This document shows, one piece after another, positions 46,053 to 53,787 of a stretch of DNA of 64,000 bases (position 1 is its first letter; every line of letters begins with the position of its first letter). The stretch spans positions 2,480,001-2,544,000 of the forward strand of contig NZ_CP080767.1 in assembly GCF_019602855.1 (NCBI RefSeq). Direction: 5' to 3'. Under the pieces are notes generated by a model. That model had not been told where the DNA came from. It saw only the letters and a program-made list of their open reading frames with translations, and ran no database searches. This DNA comes from Cupriavidus pinatubonensis. Its GTDB lineage: Bacteria; Pseudomonadota; Gammaproteobacteria; Burkholderiales; Burkholderiaceae. The position numbers were made by a program, and so were the translations under genes.

Positions 46053-46736
46053 TCAGCTCAGGGTGGCCGTCGCCAGCTTCGCGCCGAAGCCGATGAACAT
46101 GGCGCCCACGCCGCTCGACACGCCCGCCGACAGGCGTCGGCGGCGGCGGAACGCGGCGGCCAGCTTCACACCGACGAAGATCAGCGTCGTCAGGTACAGG
46201 AAGCTGAATATCTGCACGACCACGCCCAGCGCCAGGAACGACAGCGCCGCATAGCCGAAGCCCGGATCGACGAACTGGATGAAGAACGAGATGAAGAACA
46301 GGATGGCCTTGGGGTTCATCAGGCTGATGACCAGCGCCTTGCGGAACGCGTTGGACTGGTCCGCCGGCGCGGCAACGGCGGCTTCCGCCGCAGCCCGCTC
46401 CGTCTTGCCGGCGCTCGTCCAGTTACGGACCGCGCCGCGCAGCATGTTGAACCCGATCCAGCCGAGGTAGGCCGCGCCGATGTACTTCACCACGTAGAAC
46501 AGTGCGGGGCTTGCCTTGAGCAGCGAGGCCACGCCCGCGGCCGACAGCACCATCAGCACCGCATCGCCAAGGAACACGCCGCACGCACCCTTGTAGCCCG
46601 CGCGAACACCGCGCTGCGCCGCCACGGACAGCACATACATCGAGTTCGGCCCCGGCAGCAGCACGATGAAGATCGTGCCCAGCACATAGGTCCAGAAATC
46701 GGTGATGCCGAAGGCGGTATGCATAAAGGCGTTCAT
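46053..46736 (-). CDS. LysE/RhtB-family exporter between carA and carB
   Basis: 227 residues, six membrane helices. The family motif is VLLPGPNSMYVLSVAAQRGV, with CGVFLGDAVLMVLSAAGV. It likely exports an amino acid or related metabolite. Placed between carA (56 bp) and carB (78 bp) in the same direction, it is probably cotranscribed; a link with arginine/pyrimidine precursors is inferred only from position. Confidence 0.93.
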   Translation of the reverse strand: MNAFMHTAFGITDFWTYVLGTIFIVLLPGPNSMYVLSVAAQRGVRAGYKGACGVFLGDAVLMVLSAAGVASLLKASPALFYVVKYIGAAYLGWIGFNMLRGAVRNWTSAGKTERAAAEAAVAAPADQSNAFRKALVISLMNPKAILFFISFFIQFVDPGFGYAALSFLALGVVVQIFSFLYLTTLIFVGVKLAAAFRRRRRLSAGVSSGVGAMFIGFGAKLATATLS

Positions 46737-46792
46737 GGCGTGTCCTTGTTCCCTGCTCGTCTCTGTTCTTCGCTGCTCGTGATGGGCCGCGC

Positions 46793-47929
46793 TTACTTGC
46801 GCGCGTCCGCCATCATCTTCGTGAAGCGGTCGAACAGGTAAGCCACGTCGTGCGGGCCAGGCGACGCTTCCGGGTGGCCCTGGAAGCAGAATGCCGGCTT
46901 GTCGGTCAGCGCAAAGCCCTGCAGCGTGCCATCGAACAGAGACACGTGCGTCGCGCGCGCATTGGCCGGCAGCGTTTCCGCATCCACAGCAAAGCCGTGG
47001 TTCTGCGACGTGATCATCACGCGACCGTCATCGAGATCCTTGACCGGATGGTTGGCGCCGTGGTGTCCGGCCTTCATCTTCAGCGTCTTGGCACCGATGG
47101 CCAGCGCCATGATCTGGTGGCCCAGGCAGATGCCGAAGGTCGGGATGCCGCGCTCGATGAATTCGCGCGTGGCCTTGATCGCGTAGTCGCACGGTTCCGG
47201 ATCGCCGGGGCCGTTGGACAGGAACACGCCATCCGGATTCAGCGCCAGGGCGTCGGCCGCAGTGGCCTGCGCCGGCAGCACCGTCACCTTGCAGCCGCGC
47301 TCGGCCAGCATGCGCAGGATATTGAACTTGACGCCGTAGTCATAGGCGACCACGTGGAACTGCGGCTTGTCCTGCTTGCCGTAGCCCTGGCCGAGTTCCC
47401 ACTCCGACTGCGTCCAGTCATACGGCTCCTTGACCGACACCACCTTGGCCAGGTCCATGCCAGCCAGGCCGGGGAACGAGCGCGCCAGGTCGATGGCCTT
47501 CTGGACGTTGTCCTCGCCAGCCAGGATGCAGCCGTTCTGGGCGCCCTTCTCGCGCAGGATGCGGGTCAGCTTGCGGGTATCGATGCCGGCAATGGCGACG
47601 ACCTTTTCCTGCTTCAGGTAATGGCCGAGCGTATGCTCCTTGCGGAAATTCGAGGCCAGAATCGGCAGATCCTTGATGATCAGGCCGGCGGCATGGACTT
47701 TCGTGGCTTCAACATCCTCACGGTTGACACCGTAATTCCCGATGTGCGGATACGTCAGCGTGACGATCTGCCGGGAATAGCTCGGGTCGGTGAGGATTTC
47801 CTGATAACCGGTGATGGCGGTGTTGAACACCACTTCGCCGATGGTATGGCCGGAAGCGCCGATGGAATAGCCACGAAAGACCGTGCCGTCTGCAAGCGCG
47901 AGAATGGCGGACGGGAAAGACGGTAACAC
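46793..47929 (-). CDS. carA: Carbamoyl-phosphate synthase small subunit
   Basis: 378 residues. The N-terminal domain (LADGTVFRGYSIGASG) and the class I glutaminase domain with triad Cys268 (FGICLGHQ), His352 and Glu354 (QGHPEASPG) are intact. It releases ammonia from glutamine for CarB. Its start follows a long leader (about 220 nt) from a consensus-like promoter at 48157-48185. Confidence 0.98.
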   Translation of the reverse strand: MLPSFPSAILALADGTVFRGYSIGASGHTIGEVVFNTAITGYQEILTDPSYSRQIVTLTYPHIGNYGVNREDVEATKVHAAGLIIKDLPILASNFRKEHTLGHYLKQEKVVAIAGIDTRKLTRILREKGAQNGCILAGEDNVQKAIDLARSFPGLAGMDLAKVVSVKEPYDWTQSEWELGQGYGKQDKPQFHVVAYDYGVKFNILRMLAERGCKVTVLPAQATAADALALNPDGVFLSNGPGDPEPCDYAIKATREFIERGIPTFGICLGHQIMALAIGAKTLKMKAGHHGANHPVKDLDDGRVMITSQNHGFAVDAETLPANARATHVSLFDGTLQGFALTDKPAFCFQGHPEASPGPHDVAYLFDRFTKMMADARK

Positions 47930-48260
47930 GGGTAGGCTCCTGCTGGACTCACCCCGTGACCGACCTGATCAACGCCTCGTGCCCCATTGAGATCCCGGTA
48001 CGGCTGCATTGGCACTGTGCCAAGCGGCGCGACTCGGTCGCTGCATGCTCTTTGCATCACATATCTCAATGCTGGCGAAGGCTGCGCGGACGGGGGCGGC
48101 GGAAGGTGGAAAGCGGTTGGCGCTAGGGTGAAGGGTTCTGAAAGCGAAACTTTCGAATTATATCCCGCGCCGACCAATTTCTCAAGTTTTCAAGGACTTG
48201 CGTGCGACCGGGCCGCGCCTGCACCGCCCGCTCCGGTCGTCGTCGCCCCGGCACCCGGCC
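47930..48260. other. Intergenic 331 bp: carA leader and promoter region
   Basis: No gene seen. The segment nearest carA is the presumed 5' leader; it has no obvious leader peptide or PyrR-type anti-terminator by eye. The promoter at 48157-48185 is listed separately. Confidence 0.5.
48157..48185 (-). promoter_or_regulatory. carA: Sigma70-type promoter for the carA operon
   Basis: Minus strand -35 TTGAGA (48180-48185) and -10 TATAAT (48157-48162) with exact 17-bp spacing. The start would be near 48150, giving a leader of about 220 nt. Confidence 0.75.
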
Positions 48261-48671
48261 CTATGCCGCCGGCGGCACAACCGCCGTCACCTCTATCTCC
48301 ACCTTTGCGCGTGGCTCGACCAGATCGGCCACTTCCACCGCGGTCATTGCCGGGAAATGACGGCCGATGATATCCCGGTAGTGCTGCCCGATGACCGGGT
48401 ACGCGCCAACATACTCCGCCTTATTCTTCACGTACCAGGTCATGCGCGTGATGTGTTCGGCCCGGGCACCGCCGGCTTCCAGCACGGCGACGATATTGCG
48501 CAGCGCCTGCGCGACCTGCAGGCCGAAGTCGTCCGTCTCGAACTCGCACTGGCCATTCCAGCCGATCTGGCCTCCGACGAAGATGAGCCGGCTGCCGGCC
48601 TGCATCTCAGTCATGATGCCGTTGGAATAGCCGCGCGGAGCGGCCCAGTCGGGCGGCTGCAGAATTTTCAT
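48261..48671 (-). CDS. RidA-family enamine/imine deaminase
   Basis: 136 residues of the YjgF/YER057c/UK114 family. Blocks: LIFVGGQIGWNGQCEFETDD, VAQALRNIVAVLEAGGA, HITRMTWYVKNKAEY and the C-terminal LVEPRAKVEIEVTAVV containing the usual Arg and Glu. RidA proteins hydrolyse reactive enamines/imines. As the last gene of the 2-aminobenzoate operon it may deal with an amino-cyclohexenone intermediate. AGGAAGC precedes the ATG. Family call is firm; the pathway role is inferred. Confidence 0.92.
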   Translation of the reverse strand: MKILQPPDWAAPRGYSNGIMTEMQAGSRLIFVGGQIGWNGQCEFETDDFGLQVAQALRNIVAVLEAGGARAEHITRMTWYVKNKAEYVGAYPVIGQHYRDIIGRHFPAMTAVEVADLVEPRAKVEIEVTAVVPPAA

Positions 48672-48716
48672 GATTTTGCTTCCTGATAGTTCGGTTACTC
48701 GAATTGCCTTGAATCT

Positions 48717-49166
48717 TCAGAGGCCCGGGCTGCCAGTTGCCGCCAGAGTCTCATCCACGTAGGTCGCCATCGCCTGTCGCACGGGATCCGGCAGCGGCCG
48801 TGGCGCGATCTTGTCCGTATCGACGCAGACCAGCCGCTGCGTCACTTCCAGCCGCAAGTCACTGTCGGGGCCCATGAACCGTACCTGCACTGTGAAGCTG
48901 GACTGCCCGAGCTTGACCACGCGAAGCTCCCGTGTGAGCGTCTCCCCGAGGCGGCTCGGCGCGACAAAGCGGCAGTGCAGGTCGGCGGTCGGCACGCCAG
49001 CCTGTCCGGCGCCATGCATGGCATCGAAGGGCCAGTCCAGCGCTTGAGCGAACCAGTCCTCGATGAAGTCGTTGAGCATCTCGAAGTAGCGCGGATAGAA
49101 CACGATGCCGGCGGCGTCACAGTGCTTGAAGCGCACCAGCACGGTATTGCGGAATACGGCAGTCAT
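48717..49166 (-). CDS. Hot-dog thioesterase (4-hydroxybenzoyl-CoA thioesterase-like)
   Basis: 149 residues of the YbgC/4-HBT group. The active-site aspartate is Asp17 in FKHCDAAGIVFYPRYFEML. It would release CoA from an aryl- or acyl-CoA, perhaps as a safety valve for stalled intermediates. ATG 49164-49166 overlaps the CoA ligase stop (ATGA), so it is translationally coupled to it. Larger in-frame extension is antisense-like junk overlapping the ligase. Confidence 0.9.
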   Translation of the reverse strand: MTAVFRNTVLVRFKHCDAAGIVFYPRYFEMLNDFIEDWFAQALDWPFDAMHGAGQAGVPTADLHCRFVAPSRLGETLTRELRVVKLGQSSFTVQVRFMGPDSDLRLEVTQRLVCVDTDKIAPRPLPDPVRQAMATYVDETLAATGSPGL

Positions 49167-50809
49167 GGCTGCTCCGCCATCTGGCGCAGCCGGAACCGCT
49201 GCAGCTTGCCAGTCTCCGTGCGTGGCAGTGCCGGCACGAAGACGATGCGCCGCGGATACTTGTATGGCGCGATCTCGCGCTTCACATAGTCCTGCAGCGC
49301 GGCGCGCGTGGCGTCGCTGGCCTCCACCCCTTCGCGCAGCACGACGTAGGCCGTGACGACCTGCCCACGCTCCGCATCCGGCGCGCCGACCACGCCGCAT
49401 TCCGCCACGTCCTTGTGCTGCATCAGCGTGCTCTCCACCTCCGGACCGGCGATGTTGTAGCCGGCCGAGATGATCATGTCGTCGGAGCGCGCCTGGTAGA
49501 AGTAGTAACCATCCTTGTCCATGACGAAGGTGTCGCCGGGCAGGTTCCATCCAGCCTTGACGTAGTTGGCCTGACGGGGGTCGTCCAGGTAGCGGCAGCC
49601 GGTCGGCCCGCGCACCGCCAGCTTGCCCACGGTGCCGGGCGGCACGGGCTGCATGTTCTCGTCGACGATCTGCGCGATGTAGCCGGGCACGACCTTGCCG
49701 ATGGAACCCGGCTTCACATCGGCACCCGCGCTGGAGATGAAGATGTGCATCATCTCCGTGCCACCGATGCCGTCCGTCATCTCAATGCCGGTAGCCGCCT
49801 TCCACGCCTGGCGCGTGGCATCGGGCAGCGCCTCGCCGGCCGACACGCTTTTCTTCAGACTGCGCAAGTCGTAACGCGACGCCAGCGCGGCCATCTGACG
49901 GTAGAAGGTCGGCGCGGTGCACACGATGGTTGCGCGGAAGTCCGCGATCAGCTGCAGCAGGCTGTCCGGCGTGAGCTTCTCCGCCAGCACGGTGCTGGCG
50001 CCGATGCGCCATGGGAAGCACAGGATGCCGCCTAGCCCGAACGTGAAGGCGATCGGCGGCGTGCCGCAGAAGATGTCGTCCGGTTCCGGGCGCAGCACAT
50101 GGCGCGGGAATAAGTCGCACATCGCAAGCACATCGCGATGGAAGTGGACCGTGCCCTTGGGCTGGCCCGTGGTGCCGCTGGTGAAGGCGATCAGGCAGAT
50201 GTCGTCGGTCGCCGTATCGCAGGCATCGAAGGTGTCCGGCTTGCCCGCCATGGCGGCTTCCAGCGAGCCTTCGCCTTCGCCGTTGAAGTACAGCGCCTGG
50301 GCCAGGCTCGGGCAGTGATATTCCGCGCCCGGCTGCCGGTTGGCCTCCAGCTCCTCGCGCAGGCGCACGTCGCACAGCGCCGCAGTGACCTGCGCCTTGT
50401 CGATGATCTGCTTGAGCTCCTTGGCGCGCAGCAACGGCATGGTCGGCACCGCGATCAGGCCCGCCTTGATGGTCGCTAGCCAGCTCGCCGCCATCATCAG
50501 GTTATTGGGCCCGCGCAGCAGCACGCGATTGCCCGGCACCAGCTTCATATCCTCGGTGAGCACATGGGCAATGCGGTTGCTCAGCGCCGCGAGCTGCGCG
50601 AACGTGATCGTCTCGATGCCGTCGCCGCGCCGCTGGCGGATGGCCACGCGCTCGCCGCGCCCTTCGCGCACGTGCCGGTCAACCAGTTCCACGGCGCAGT
50701 TCAGGCGCTCGGGGTAGTCGGTATCCGCATTGAAGCGGAACTCGGGCCACGCCTCGGGCGGCGGCAGCCGATCCTGGGCGAAGGTATCGAGGTGGGCGGT
50801 GTTCGCCAT
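49163..50809 (-). CDS. Aryl-CoA ligase, probable 2-aminobenzoate-CoA ligase
   Basis: 548 residues of the ANL superfamily, benzoate/2-aminobenzoate-CoA ligase group. P-loop LIAFTSGTTGQPKGTVHFHR, AMP motif GIGGTEMMHIF, hinge/signature YYFYQARSDDMIISAGYNIA and C-terminal lysine in RTETGKLQRFRLRQM. It should activate an aromatic acid with ATP. The nearby monooxygenase makes 2-aminobenzoate the best substrate guess. ATG 50809 is used; the open frame continues to 51004 over the upstream gene. Confidence 0.9.
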   Translation of the reverse strand: MANTAHLDTFAQDRLPPPEAWPEFRFNADTDYPERLNCAVELVDRHVREGRGERVAIRQRRGDGIETITFAQLAALSNRIAHVLTEDMKLVPGNRVLLRGPNNLMMAASWLATIKAGLIAVPTMPLLRAKELKQIIDKAQVTAALCDVRLREELEANRQPGAEYHCPSLAQALYFNGEGEGSLEAAMAGKPDTFDACDTATDDICLIAFTSGTTGQPKGTVHFHRDVLAMCDLFPRHVLRPEPDDIFCGTPPIAFTFGLGGILCFPWRIGASTVLAEKLTPDSLLQLIADFRATIVCTAPTFYRQMAALASRYDLRSLKKSVSAGEALPDATRQAWKAATGIEMTDGIGGTEMMHIFISSAGADVKPGSIGKVVPGYIAQIVDENMQPVPPGTVGKLAVRGPTGCRYLDDPRQANYVKAGWNLPGDTFVMDKDGYYFYQARSDDMIISAGYNIAGPEVESTLMQHKDVAECGVVGAPDAERGQVVTAYVVLREGVEASDATRAALQDYVKREIAPYKYPRRIVFVPALPRTETGKLQRFRLRQMAEQP

Positions 50810-50867
50810 GACTTGTCTCCTGTCTGCTGTGTCGCTGACTTGATGATGTGTGTCGGGCCGTGCCGCT

Positions 50868-52037
50868 TCAGGCGACCTGCGCCGCCAGCGTTTCGCGCGC
50901 GATGATGAGCTTCTGGACCTCCGTCGCGCCTTCATAAATGCGCAGCGAGCGGATCTCCCGATAGAGCCCTTCCACGCGCGTGCCGACCTTGACGCCGAGG
51001 CCACCGAACATCTGCACCGCGCGGTCGATGACCTGCTGCGCGTTTTCGGTGGCCACCATCTTGGCCATGGCCGCTTCGCGCGTGGTGCGCACGCCCTTCA
51101 CGTCACGCAGCCACGCCGCGCGGTAGGTCAACAGCGCCGCGGCATCGATGGCCGTGGCCATGTCGCCAATGGCCGCCTGCGTGAGCTGGAGGTCCGCCAG
51201 CACGCCGCCGAACATCGGCCGTGCACGCGCACGTGCCAATGCTTCATCGAGTGCAGCGCGGCCGAAGCCAAGCGCGGCTGCCGCCACTGACGCGCGGAAG
51301 ATGTCCAGCGTCATCATTGCCACCTTGAAGCCCTGCCCCGCTTCGCCCAGGCGATTGCCTACCGGCACGCGGCAGTTGTCGAAGCGCAGTGTGGCGAGCG
51401 GATGCGGCGCCATGACGTCGATGCGCTCGGCAATGCTCAAACCCGGCGTGTCGGCATCGACCACGAACGCGGAGATGCCGCGCGCGCCGGGCGCCTCGCC
51501 GGTACGCACGAACACGCAGTAGAAATCGGCAATGCCGCCGTTGGAGATCCACGTCTTGGCCCCGTCGATCACATAGTGGGTGCCGCCTGCGTCGAGCTGC
51601 GCGCTGCACCGCATCGCCGCCACGTCCGAACCGGCGTCCGGCTCGGACAGCGCAAACGCCGCGATGGCTTCGCCACGGGCAACGCGCGGCAGGTAGCGTT
51701 TGCGCGCGGCGTCGCTGCCGGCGAGCGAGATCGCGCCCGATCCAAGCCCTTGCATGGCGAATGCAAAATCGGCCAGCCCATCGTGACGGGCCAGCGTTTC
51801 ACGCAACAGGCACAGCGAACGCGAATCGAGCGCCGGCAACGCGCCGCCATGCGCGGCCGGCACGCAGTAGCGAAGCCAGCCGGCTTCGCCAAGCTGGCGC
51901 ACCAACGTGCGACATGCGGCATCGGTATCGCTGTGGTCCACCTTCAGGTTCGCCTCGCACCACGCATCCAGATCGCGTTCGAGCATGCGGTGCGAATCGT
52001 CAAGCAGAGGCAGCTCGAGGTAAGTCTTGTCGGACAT
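50868..52037 (-). CDS. Acyl-CoA dehydrogenase of the 2-aminobenzoate operon
   Basis: 389 residues, normal-length ACAD with the FAD signature FALSEPDAGSDVAAMRCSAQ and the catalytic Glu369 in RIYEGATEVQKLI. It probably desaturates a ring-reduction or ring-opening CoA intermediate. AAGGATTTTCG precedes ATG 52037. It lies 33 bp after the hydratase and 58 bp before the ligase. Confidence 0.92.
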   Translation of the reverse strand: MSDKTYLELPLLDDSHRMLERDLDAWCEANLKVDHSDTDAACRTLVRQLGEAGWLRYCVPAAHGGALPALDSRSLCLLRETLARHDGLADFAFAMQGLGSGAISLAGSDAARKRYLPRVARGEAIAAFALSEPDAGSDVAAMRCSAQLDAGGTHYVIDGAKTWISNGGIADFYCVFVRTGEAPGARGISAFVVDADTPGLSIAERIDVMAPHPLATLRFDNCRVPVGNRLGEAGQGFKVAMMTLDIFRASVAAAALGFGRAALDEALARARARPMFGGVLADLQLTQAAIGDMATAIDAAALLTYRAAWLRDVKGVRTTREAAMAKMVATENAQQVIDRAVQMFGGLGVKVGTRVEGLYREIRSLRIYEGATEVQKLIIARETLAAQVA

Positions 52038-52070
52038 CGAAAATCCTTTTGGTTGCGCCTTCGTTTGCGT

Positions 52071-52922
52071 TCAGTCGCCCTCGAACACCGGCTTGTTCTT
52101 CGCCACGAATGCCTCGTAGGCGCGCCGGAAATCACGCGTCTGCATGCAGATAGCCTGCGCCTCGGCTTCGGCCTCGATCGCTTCGTCGAGGCCCATGTTC
52201 CATTCCTGGTGCAGCAGCTTCTTGGTCACGCCGTGCGCGAAGGTTGGGCCAGCAGCGAGCTGCGCGGCTAGCACATGGGCCTCGGCCAGCACCTTGGCAG
52301 ACGCATGCAGCGCGTTGAAGAAGCCCCACTGCAGTCCTTCTTCCGCGGTCATCACGCGGCCGGTGTAAAGCAGTTCGCTGGCCCGGCCCTGCCCGATCAC
52401 GCGCGGCAGCAACGAGCACGCGCCCATGTCGGCGCCGGCCAGCCCTACGCGCACAAACAGGAAAGCGGTCTTGGCCTGCGCCGTGCCCACTCGCATATCG
52501 GAGGCCAGTGCCATCATGGCGCCAGCGCCGGCGCAGATGCCGTCGATCGCGCTGATGACCGGCTGCGGGCACGCACGCATGGCCTTGACGAGGTCGCCGG
52601 TCATGCGCGTGAAGTCGAGCAGCTCCGGCATGGTCATCTTCGTGAGCGGCCCGATGATCTCGTGCACGTCGCCGCCCGAGCAGAAGTTGCCGCCGGCGCC
52701 CGTGACCACCACGGTCTTGATATCGCTCGCATAGCACAGCGCACGGAACAGGTCGCGCAGTTCGGCATACGAGTCGAACGTTAGCGGGTTCTTGCGCTCC
52801 GGGCGGTTGAGCGTGATGGTGCCTACCTTTCCATCGTCGGAGACGGACCACAGGAAGTGCTTCGGCGAGTAGTCCGCGAACTTGCGCTTGTGATGGCGCA
52901 TGTGGAGTGCGATGTCGGTCAT
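52071..52922 (-). CDS. Enoyl-CoA hydratase/isomerase family protein
   Basis: 283 residues, crotonase fold. Oxyanion-hole segments VVTGAGGNFCSGGDVHEI and ISAIDGICAGAGAMMALASD; the third segment GLAGADMGACSLLPRVIG has Asp where classic hydratases have Glu, so it may catalyse a related reaction such as isomerisation or ring cleavage. ATG 52922 gives MTDIALHMRHH; additional upstream codons (to 52979) are not family-like. Member of the 2-aminobenzoate operon. Confidence 0.9.
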   Translation of the reverse strand: MTDIALHMRHHKRKFADYSPKHFLWSVSDDGKVGTITLNRPERKNPLTFDSYAELRDLFRALCYASDIKTVVVTGAGGNFCSGGDVHEIIGPLTKMTMPELLDFTRMTGDLVKAMRACPQPVISAIDGICAGAGAMMALASDMRVGTAQAKTAFLFVRVGLAGADMGACSLLPRVIGQGRASELLYTGRVMTAEEGLQWGFFNALHASAKVLAEAHVLAAQLAAGPTFAHGVTKKLLHQEWNMGLDEAIEAEAEAQAICMQTRDFRRAYEAFVAKNKPVFEGD

Positions 52923-52983
52923 GGTTTCTCTCTGTCTTGTCTGATTCGGTGTTCTGGTGCTGCCGCTTGCTCTCAGCACGCAA

Positions 52984-53787
52984 TCATCCTGTCATGACTT
53001 CGCCGCCTGCCACGGCGATCGCCTGTCCCGTCATCGAGCTCGCCGATGGCTGGCACAGCCAGGCCACCGCGTCCGCGACTTCGTCGGGTTGCACCAGCCG
53101 GCGCTGCGGGTTGCGTGCCGCGAGTTCCGCGCGCGCTTCGGCCTCGCTGCGGCCGGTCTTGTCGACGATATTGGCGACAGCGTCGCGCACGATGTCGGTT
53201 TCGGTGTAACCGGGGCAAACCGCGTTGACGGTCACGCCACTGCGCGCTGTTTCCAGCGCCAGTGAGCGCGTGAGGCCGATCACGCCATGCTTGGCCGCGC
53301 AGTAGGCACTGACGTAGCCATAGCCGATCAGGCCCGCGGTGCTGGCCACGTTGACGATGCGTCCCCAGCCAGCCGCCATCATCGCAGGCAGCGCGGCCTG
53401 CGTGCACAGGAAGGTGCCGGTCAGGTTGACATCCATCATGCGTTGCCACAACGCCAGGCTGGTCTTGCCGAACGGCGCGCTGTGCGCCTGGCCGGCGTTG
53501 TTCACAAGCACGGTGACCGGGCCAGCTTTGGCCTCGGCTGCGGCAAATGCCGCCGCCACGCTGTCGGCATCGCTGATGTCGGCAGGCACTGCAGCCAACA
53601 CGGCATCACCGATCAGCAGCGGACGCAGTTCCTCGACTGCGCGTTCCAGTACCTGCACGTCGCGTCCGACCAGCGTGACGCTCGCTCCGTCAGCCAGCAA
53701 CCGGCGCGCGATTGCCGCGCCGATGCCGCGCCCGCCGCCGGTGACCAGTGCGTGCCGGCCTTGCAGGGAAAACTCCGCTGCCATCAT
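52984..53787 (-). CDS. Short-chain dehydrogenase/reductase (3-hydroxyacyl-CoA dehydrogenase-like)
   Basis: 267 residues, classical SDR: cofactor motif VTGGGRGIGAAIA, NNAGQAH, and catalytic Ser-Tyr-Lys (VASTAGLIGYGYV, YCAAKHG). The likely role is oxidation or reduction of a beta-hydroxyacyl-CoA in the pathway. ATG 53787 overlaps the monooxygenase stop (TGATG), so translation is coupled; ATG 53784 is an alternative. Confidence 0.92.
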   Translation of the reverse strand: MMAAEFSLQGRHALVTGGGRGIGAAIARRLLADGASVTLVGRDVQVLERAVEELRPLLIGDAVLAAVPADISDADSVAAAFAAAEAKAGPVTVLVNNAGQAHSAPFGKTSLALWQRMMDVNLTGTFLCTQAALPAMMAAGWGRIVNVASTAGLIGYGYVSAYCAAKHGVIGLTRSLALETARSGVTVNAVCPGYTETDIVRDAVANIVDKTGRSEAEARAELAARNPQRRLVQPDEVADAVAWLCQPSASSMTGQAIAVAGGEVMTG

